From Gemella sp. GH3 (GTDB taxonomy: Bacteria; Bacillota; Bacilli; Staphylococcales; Gemellaceae): a DNA stretch of 45,382 nucleotides. The number at the start of each line of letters is the position of its first letter. Position 1 is the stretch's first letter. Under the pieces are notes generated by a model. It saw nothing but the letters and a program-made list of their open reading frames with translations. It did not search any database and had not been told where the DNA came from. Below, piece by piece: positions 41,042-45,382 of this stretch. The stretch is taken from assembly GCF_013415425.1 (NCBI RefSeq), contig NZ_JACBYC010000102.1:1-45382 (forward strand). The letters are read 5' to 3'. Made by a program: the position numbers and the translations under genes.

Positions 41042-42343
41042 TTATCCGTGCAACCATATTAATTGAATTAAGAATAATAATGCAAATACATACATTAAAA
41101 TATGAATTTCTTTTGCTTGTTTTTTTACTAATTTTAGTAAAACATAAAATACAAAACCGAAAGCTATACCATCATTTATTGATCCTGTTAAAGGTATTCC
41201 TAAAATAGTAGCAAATGCAGGAAATGACTCAGTTATATCGTTCCATTCTATTTTAGAAATATTTTCCATCATAAATGACCCTATTATGATTAACGCTGGT
41301 GATGTGATTGCTGCTACTGATGATAAGCTAGAAGCAAGCGGGAACAAGAACAATGATAAAAATACTAAAATAGCCGTTGTCAATGATGTAAGTCCTGTAC
41401 GCCCTCCATTAGCAACACCAGATGAAGACTCAATATATGCTGTAGTTGGTGAAGTTCCAAAAAGTGATCCTACAGTAGTCGCTACAGAATCAGCTAATAA
41501 TACTTGGCGAACTTTTTTTATTTTTCCATTTTTTACTAAACCTGATTGATTAGCAACTGCAATCATCGTTCCAGTAGTATCAAATAAAGTAACCATTAGG
41601 AATGCAAAAACTATTCCGTATAACCCCATTTCAAAAACATTAATACTTTCTGTAATAGGGTTGTATAATACATTTAAATTAAAATTAGGTACTTGAAATA
41701 TATTTTCTATTTTTAATAATCCCATAAAATAACTTATTAAAGCTATAATAAACATTCCAATAAAGATTGCACCTTTAATTTCCAGAACTAATAAAATTAA
41801 AATAATAACAATTCCTAGTATTGTCAAGTATGCCATAGGATTACTTAATTTACCTAGTGACAATATAGTTGCATCGTTAGGAACAATTATCCCCGAATTC
41901 TTAAGCCCTAAGAAAGTTATAAATAACCCGATAGCTACTGATATTCCATATTTCAAATTGTTAGGAATAGCATCAATAAGAGCTTCTCTAAATCTAGTAG
42001 CAGATAACAGAATAAATATAACCCCAGCAATAAAACAAGTAGCCAAAAGAGTAGTATAATTTGCTCCAGTCACTGCTACCATACTTGCAAAATAAGAATT
42101 AAGACCCATACCAGGGGCAATTACTATAGGATAGTTTGCGCCTAATGCTAATATTAATGTTCCTACTAAGCTAGATAAAACTGTAGCTGTAAATACTACA
42201 TCTAGAGGAATTCCAGCAGCTGACAAAATCGCAGGATTAACTACTAAAATATAACTCATTGCAAAAAAAGTAATAAAACCAGAAGAAATCTCTGTTTTTA
42301 CATTTGTATTATTTCCCTTTAAATTAAATATTTTTTCTATCAT
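41042..42343 (-). CDS. pbuG: Guanine/hypoxanthine permease, NCS2 (AzgA/PbuG) family
   Basis: This 433-residue permease imports purine bases with H+. About 13 membrane segments follow the 7+7 layout. Family marks are ANYPIVIAPGMGLNSYFA near residue 70, FLMVTLFDTTGTMIAVA near 249 and LFGTSPTTAYIESSSGVANGGRTG near 292 (GTSPTTAYIESSSGV). These fit AzgA/PbuG, not uracil or xanthine carriers. It is the last gene of the operon yheA-like, hemZ, yhaM, pbuG, 25 bases after yhaM. No purine riboswitch is visible in that gap. Confidence 0.9.
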   Translation of the reverse strand: MIEKIFNLKGNNTNVKTEISSGFITFFAMSYILVVNPAILSAAGIPLDVVFTATVLSSLVGTLILALGANYPIVIAPGMGLNSYFASMVAVTGANYTTLLATCFIAGVIFILLSATRFREALIDAIPNNLKYGISVAIGLFITFLGLKNSGIIVPNDATILSLGKLSNPMAYLTILGIVIILILLVLEIKGAIFIGMFIIALISYFMGLLKIENIFQVPNFNLNVLYNPITESINVFEMGLYGIVFAFLMVTLFDTTGTMIAVANQSGLVKNGKIKKVRQVLLADSVATTVGSLFGTSPTTAYIESSSGVANGGRTGLTSLTTAILVFLSLFLFPLASSLSSVAAITSPALIIIGSFMMENISKIEWNDITESFPAFATILGIPLTGSINDGIAFGFVFYVLLKLVKKQAKEIHILMYVFALLFLIQLIWLHG

Positions 42344-42368
42344 TTTTTCTCCTTATTAAATTATAATA

Positions 42369-43310
42369 TTACTCTCTATCAAATTTAGGTACATAAAATT
42401 GTCGATTTTCTAAACCAAATATTCTTTCTGAAAAATTACCTGGTTCTACATTAGTTAAATTTTTATCAAACATTTGCATACGTGCATCTATATTATCAAT
42501 AAAATTCAAAATTTCTGCTTCTTTTAACATCGGTAATTTAGGAGAGCCAAATTCATATTTACCATGATGAGATAATATTAAATGACGTAATAATATTACC
42601 TCTTCTCCTGATATATTTAAACTTTCTGCACAACGAGAAATTTCATCACTCATTATACAAATATGCCCTAACAACTCTCCTTCTAACGTATAAGACGTAG
42701 CTATAGGTCCACTCAATTCTACAGTTTTCCCTAAATCATGCAGTATTATTCCGCTATAAAGCAAATCTTTGTTTAACAAAGGATAAATTTCTACCAAAGA
42801 TTTAGCAATTTTCAACATAGTTACAGTATGATAAATAAGTCCAGAGTAAAAATCATGATGCATAGATTTAGCTGCTGGATAAGATACAAATTGTTTTTTA
42901 TATTTATTCAACAATGTTGTAGTTATCGCTTTAAGCTTTATATTTTGAATATCTTTTAGAAATATATTCAAATCACTTATCATTACTTCTTTAGGTAACG
43001 GCGCTATTTGTATAAAATCGTCAATAGCAATATCTTCATCATCATTTTTAAGTCTATAAGACCTTAATTTTAATTGCATTTTACCACGATATTCATTGGC
43101 TATTGCATCAATATATACTAAAATTCCTGATTTTAAATTATTATAGTCTTCTTCTGTAACTTCCCACATTTTAGCTTCTATACTTCCCGTTTTATCCTTT
43201 AACACTATTGTTAAATACGGCTTACCACTAGTAGCTATACCCTTAGTAATATTATCTACTAAGAAAAATTGATTAACTTCTTGTCCATTCGTAAAGTCTT
43301 GGATAAACAT
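42369..43310 (-). CDS. yhaM: 3'-5' exoribonuclease YhaM
   Basis: This 313-residue nuclease trims the 3' ends of RNA and DNA. An OB-fold nucleic acid-binding domain lies at residues 15-95 ([20 protein letters not shown]). The HD-type metal hydrolase domain follows, with LIYHTVTML near 160, HDLGK at 191-195 and [10 protein letters not shown] near 232. Size and order fit Bacillus YhaM (CBF1). It starts 12 bases after hemZ with a GGAGATG site. Confidence 0.93.
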   Translation of the reverse strand: MFIQDFTNGQEVNQFFLVDNITKGIATSGKPYLTIVLKDKTGSIEAKMWEVTEEDYNNLKSGILVYIDAIANEYRGKMQLKLRSYRLKNDDEDIAIDDFIQIAPLPKEVMISDLNIFLKDIQNIKLKAITTTLLNKYKKQFVSYPAAKSMHHDFYSGLIYHTVTMLKIAKSLVEIYPLLNKDLLYSGIILHDLGKTVELSGPIATSYTLEGELLGHICIMSDEISRCAESLNISGEEVILLRHLILSHHGKYEFGSPKLPMLKEAEILNFIDNIDARMQMFDKNLTNVEPGNFSERIFGLENRQFYVPKFDRE

Positions 43311-43322
43311 TTGACCATCTCC

Positions 43323-44789
43323 TTATAAATACTCTAACATAATATTTAATTTTTTATCTATTTGTTCAGTATAGTTACTATAACTTACCGGATCCTTAGG
43401 GTTTAAAACATTATGAATTTTATTATCTTTTGTAATTATCTTACTGCTAGCTCCACAACCAATGCCTATTATAGTTTGAACCTCTTCCATAATAATTATA
43501 TTATACAAATTAATATGACCTTTTTTAGAATAACCTATATTTTCCATATTTGCTAAGATATTTTTTTGACGATATAAATAATAAGGAATATAGTCATTAT
43601 CCTTCATCCACTTCTTCGTTATATCTAACATCTCTTCTGCTTCATTTCCTGTAGCCACTGGATATTTAGTTCTATTTTTGGTCATATGACTAGCTCTCTT
43701 AAAGCTCAAAGCGTGAACCGTTATATTATCGGGTATAAGATTTCCAAAATTTTCTAAAGTATTCTCTATATCTATTTTAGTCTCTCCGGGCAGTCCTACT
43801 ATCATATCCATATTAATAGTATCTATATAATCTCTTGACAAGTAATATTTGTCAATTGTTTCTTCAACACTATGTATTCTTCCAATAGCTCTTAATGTAT
43901 TGTTATTAAAACTTTGTGGATTAACGCTGATTCTGTTAACATTATATTTTTTTAGGACTTCTAATTTTTCTATATCAATCGTATCAGGTCTTCCAGCCTC
44001 TACTGTTATTTCTCTTAATTTATTAGAATTTATTTTTGAATATATCTTTTGTAATACCTTCTCCAAATCTATAGCCGATAAACTAGTAGGAGTACCCCCT
44101 CCTAAATAAATAGTTGTAACTTCCTTCCCTTTCTTGATAAGTACATCAAATACTAAATCAATTTCTTTAAATAACATATCCAAGAAACTTTCCATTCTAG
44201 AATCATTCTTTTTAATTTGATATGCTGGAAATGTACAATAAGCACATTTAGTCGGACAAAAAGGTATCCCTATATAAATACTAACCTCATCATTATTTAA
44301 ATTATAAACATCAGGAATTGCTTCAATTTGGGTTTTAAAAATACTTTCTAATATATTTATACTCGGAAGTGTAACCAAATAGTCATCTTTTAAAATATTA
44401 CGGACAGTTTCAATATCTCTGTATTGATTATACAGCATATGAAATAACTTTGTAGGCCTAATCCCTGTTAATACTCCCCACGGAGCTTCATAATTAAATA
44501 TCTTATTGAACAATTTTACAATTTCTTTGCTAACTATCCTTTTTAGTTCTTTTCTATTTTTATTTTTAATTATAGATTTACTCTCATAATCATCATAAAA
44601 ATCACATTTTAAACCAACAAATTCATCATTAATTTCAAATTCCAAAGAAATATTTAGTACATCTTCTTTTCTCTCAAAGTTGTAACAAAAAGTAGCACCT
44701 TGCACATATTGTTGCGCAAGGTGTTTTAGTGTCAAATCATAAATTTCTTCGGAAATACCTGACACAAGAAAATTATAATTATTTTTCAT
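43323..44789 (-). CDS. hemZ: HemZ-like radical SAM protein
   Basis: This 488-residue protein matches the oxygen-independent coproporphyrinogen dehydrogenase HemZ group. The N-terminal 165 residues are the HemZ-specific extension (APWGVLTGIRPTKL near 102). The radical SAM core follows, with the 4Fe-4S cysteines Cys178, Cys182 and Cys185 in PFCPTKCAYCTF, the SAM site YLGGGTPT, and VEAGRPD. The catalytic role of HemZ in heme synthesis is uncertain even in Bacillus, and HemW-type heme chaperones look alike. It overlaps the yheA-like gene by 11 bases (ATGAAAAATAA) and leads into yhaM. Confidence 0.85.
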   Translation of the reverse strand: MKNNYNFLVSGISEEIYDLTLKHLAQQYVQGATFCYNFERKEDVLNISLEFEINDEFVGLKCDFYDDYESKSIIKNKNRKELKRIVSKEIVKLFNKIFNYEAPWGVLTGIRPTKLFHMLYNQYRDIETVRNILKDDYLVTLPSINILESIFKTQIEAIPDVYNLNNDEVSIYIGIPFCPTKCAYCTFPAYQIKKNDSRMESFLDMLFKEIDLVFDVLIKKGKEVTTIYLGGGTPTSLSAIDLEKVLQKIYSKINSNKLREITVEAGRPDTIDIEKLEVLKKYNVNRISVNPQSFNNNTLRAIGRIHSVEETIDKYYLSRDYIDTINMDMIVGLPGETKIDIENTLENFGNLIPDNITVHALSFKRASHMTKNRTKYPVATGNEAEEMLDITKKWMKDNDYIPYYLYRQKNILANMENIGYSKKGHINLYNIIIMEEVQTIIGIGCGASSKIITKDNKIHNVLNPKDPVSYSNYTEQIDKKLNIMLEYL

Positions 44790-45126
44790 ATTTATTAAAT
44801 AATTCTTCTAAAGGTTTGTAAATAACTTTGTTAATATCTTCAATAGTTACTTGTAATCTTTGTTGTGCTTGAATTAACTTACTAACATTTTCATCAGCTA
44901 CTAATTTCTCTTGTAACTGTTGGAAAGATTGTAATTGTTCTTCTGATGGTTGTTCTCCAGTTTGCATACTTTGCATAAAACTACTTTGGGTATCAATAAA
45001 TTCTTTATACAAATTTTTCGATTCTGCATTTTTTTCTAAATTCTCAAAAGCCTCTACTAAATCTTTGTAAACATCGCTTTCTCGTAGACTTTTTTCAAAT
45101 TCATTAGCTTTATCATATATATTCAT
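44779..45126 (-). CDS. YheA/YmcA/YlbF-family protein (UPF0342 type)
   Basis: This 115-residue, helical, Glu/Gln/Lys-rich protein belongs to the Com_YlbF superfamily and most resembles YheA. Motifs include the N-terminal YDKANEFEKSLRESDVYKDL and a Gln-rich middle. Relatives YlbF and YmcA help RNase Y mature mRNAs in Bacillus; YheA's own role is unknown. The nuclease gene yhaM lies in the same operon, which fits an RNA link but does not prove one. It is the first gene of the operon, with AGGAG before the ATG. Confidence 0.85.
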   Translation of the reverse strand: MNIYDKANEFEKSLRESDVYKDLVEAFENLEKNAESKNLYKEFIDTQSSFMQSMQTGEQPSEEQLQSFQQLQEKLVADENVSKLIQAQQRLQVTIEDINKVIYKPLEELFNKYEK

Positions 45127-45157
45127 ATTATAAAATCTCCTATCAAGTAATAACCTA

Positions 45158-45166
45158 ATTATAACA
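45158..45166 (-). promoter_or_regulatory. Extended -10 promoter of the yheA-like operon
   Basis: The minus strand reads TGTTATAAT about 40 bases upstream of the first start codon; the -35 region is weak. The rest of the stretch to 45382 shows no gene; at 45352-45369 a GGTGCCTAG block next to an A run may be half of a terminator cut by the window edge. Confidence 0.55.
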
Positions 45167-45382
45167 TAAATTATGACTATTTAAAAGAATTACAATGAAT
45201 ATTATAATTATGAAAGTTTTGATAAATTTATTGAATATAATAAATAATTCAAACAAAATTAAGTACTTTTCCATATAAAATATACATTGATTTTCTAAAT
45301 TAATAAAACTTAAATTTATAATAAGATAAAGTAATAAATTAAAAATATAAAAAGGTGCCTAGCATTAAACTAAGTGCTTGTA

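Noticed and set aside
42344-42368. Searched for a purine riboswitch before pbuG
   Set aside because: The gap is only 25 bases and holds just a ribosome site; none is visible at the operon start either.

Overview
The window is about 45 kb of AT-rich DNA (coding runs of AAA/TTA/ATT codons, strong AGGAGG ribosome binding sites, TTGACA/TATAAT and extended -10 promoters). It looks like chromosome from a low-GC Bacillota. A long Bacillus-type SRP RNA (about 267 nt, with Alu domain) argues against streptococci and lactobacilli with short SRP RNAs and fits Bacillales. Gene content (long Mnh antiporter operon, HemZ-like protein, YhaM, CshA, YheA-like protein, sucrose PTS) is compatible with Gemella or a staphylococcal relative; Gemella is my inference, not proven. 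No phage, IS element, CRISPR array, tRNA or rRNA was seen.

Layout from left to right. At 47-199 (+) lies an isolated promoter-to-terminator unit that looks like a C-rich small RNA. At 330-2866 (-) is a three-gene manganese-type ABC transporter (ATPase plus two permeases, no binding lipoprotein) behind a promoter overlapped by an MntR-like palindrome. At 3138-6191 (-) are a GT2 glycosyltransferase and a large membrane GT-C enzyme. At 6324-10003 (-) is a sucrose operon scrA-scrB-scrK with a LacI-type operator, and divergent from it a gene for a 100-residue, very acidic orphan protein (10182-10484, +). Then on the minus strand come cinA, signal peptidase I, a patatin-like lipase, an M42 aminopeptidase, an internally repeated unknown protein, the RNA helicase cshA, a NUDIX protein and a MATE exporter, with some decayed gene scraps between cshA and the MATE gene.

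At 19472-19738 (-) is the SRP RNA gene, followed by a TerC-family membrane protein controlled by a yybP-ykoY manganese riboswitch. With the manganese importer at the left end, the window therefore carries both arms of manganese homeostasis. Next to it is the most unusual pair in the window (20825-22404, -): an ABC-2-type permease and a partner with the layout of an ABC ATPase but with Walker A, signature, Walker B, D-loop and H-loop residues all replaced.

The centre-right holds brnQ, topA, map, a HAD phosphatase, pepT, a hotdog thioesterase, pgcA and deoD (all -), then divergently the complete seven-gene mnhABCDEFG Na+/H+ antiporter operon, glmM and an A-rich methyltransferase gene (all +). 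The right end is a minus-strand operon of a YheA-family protein, hemZ-like radical SAM enzyme, yhaM and the purine permease pbuG. Most operons end in clear intrinsic terminators.
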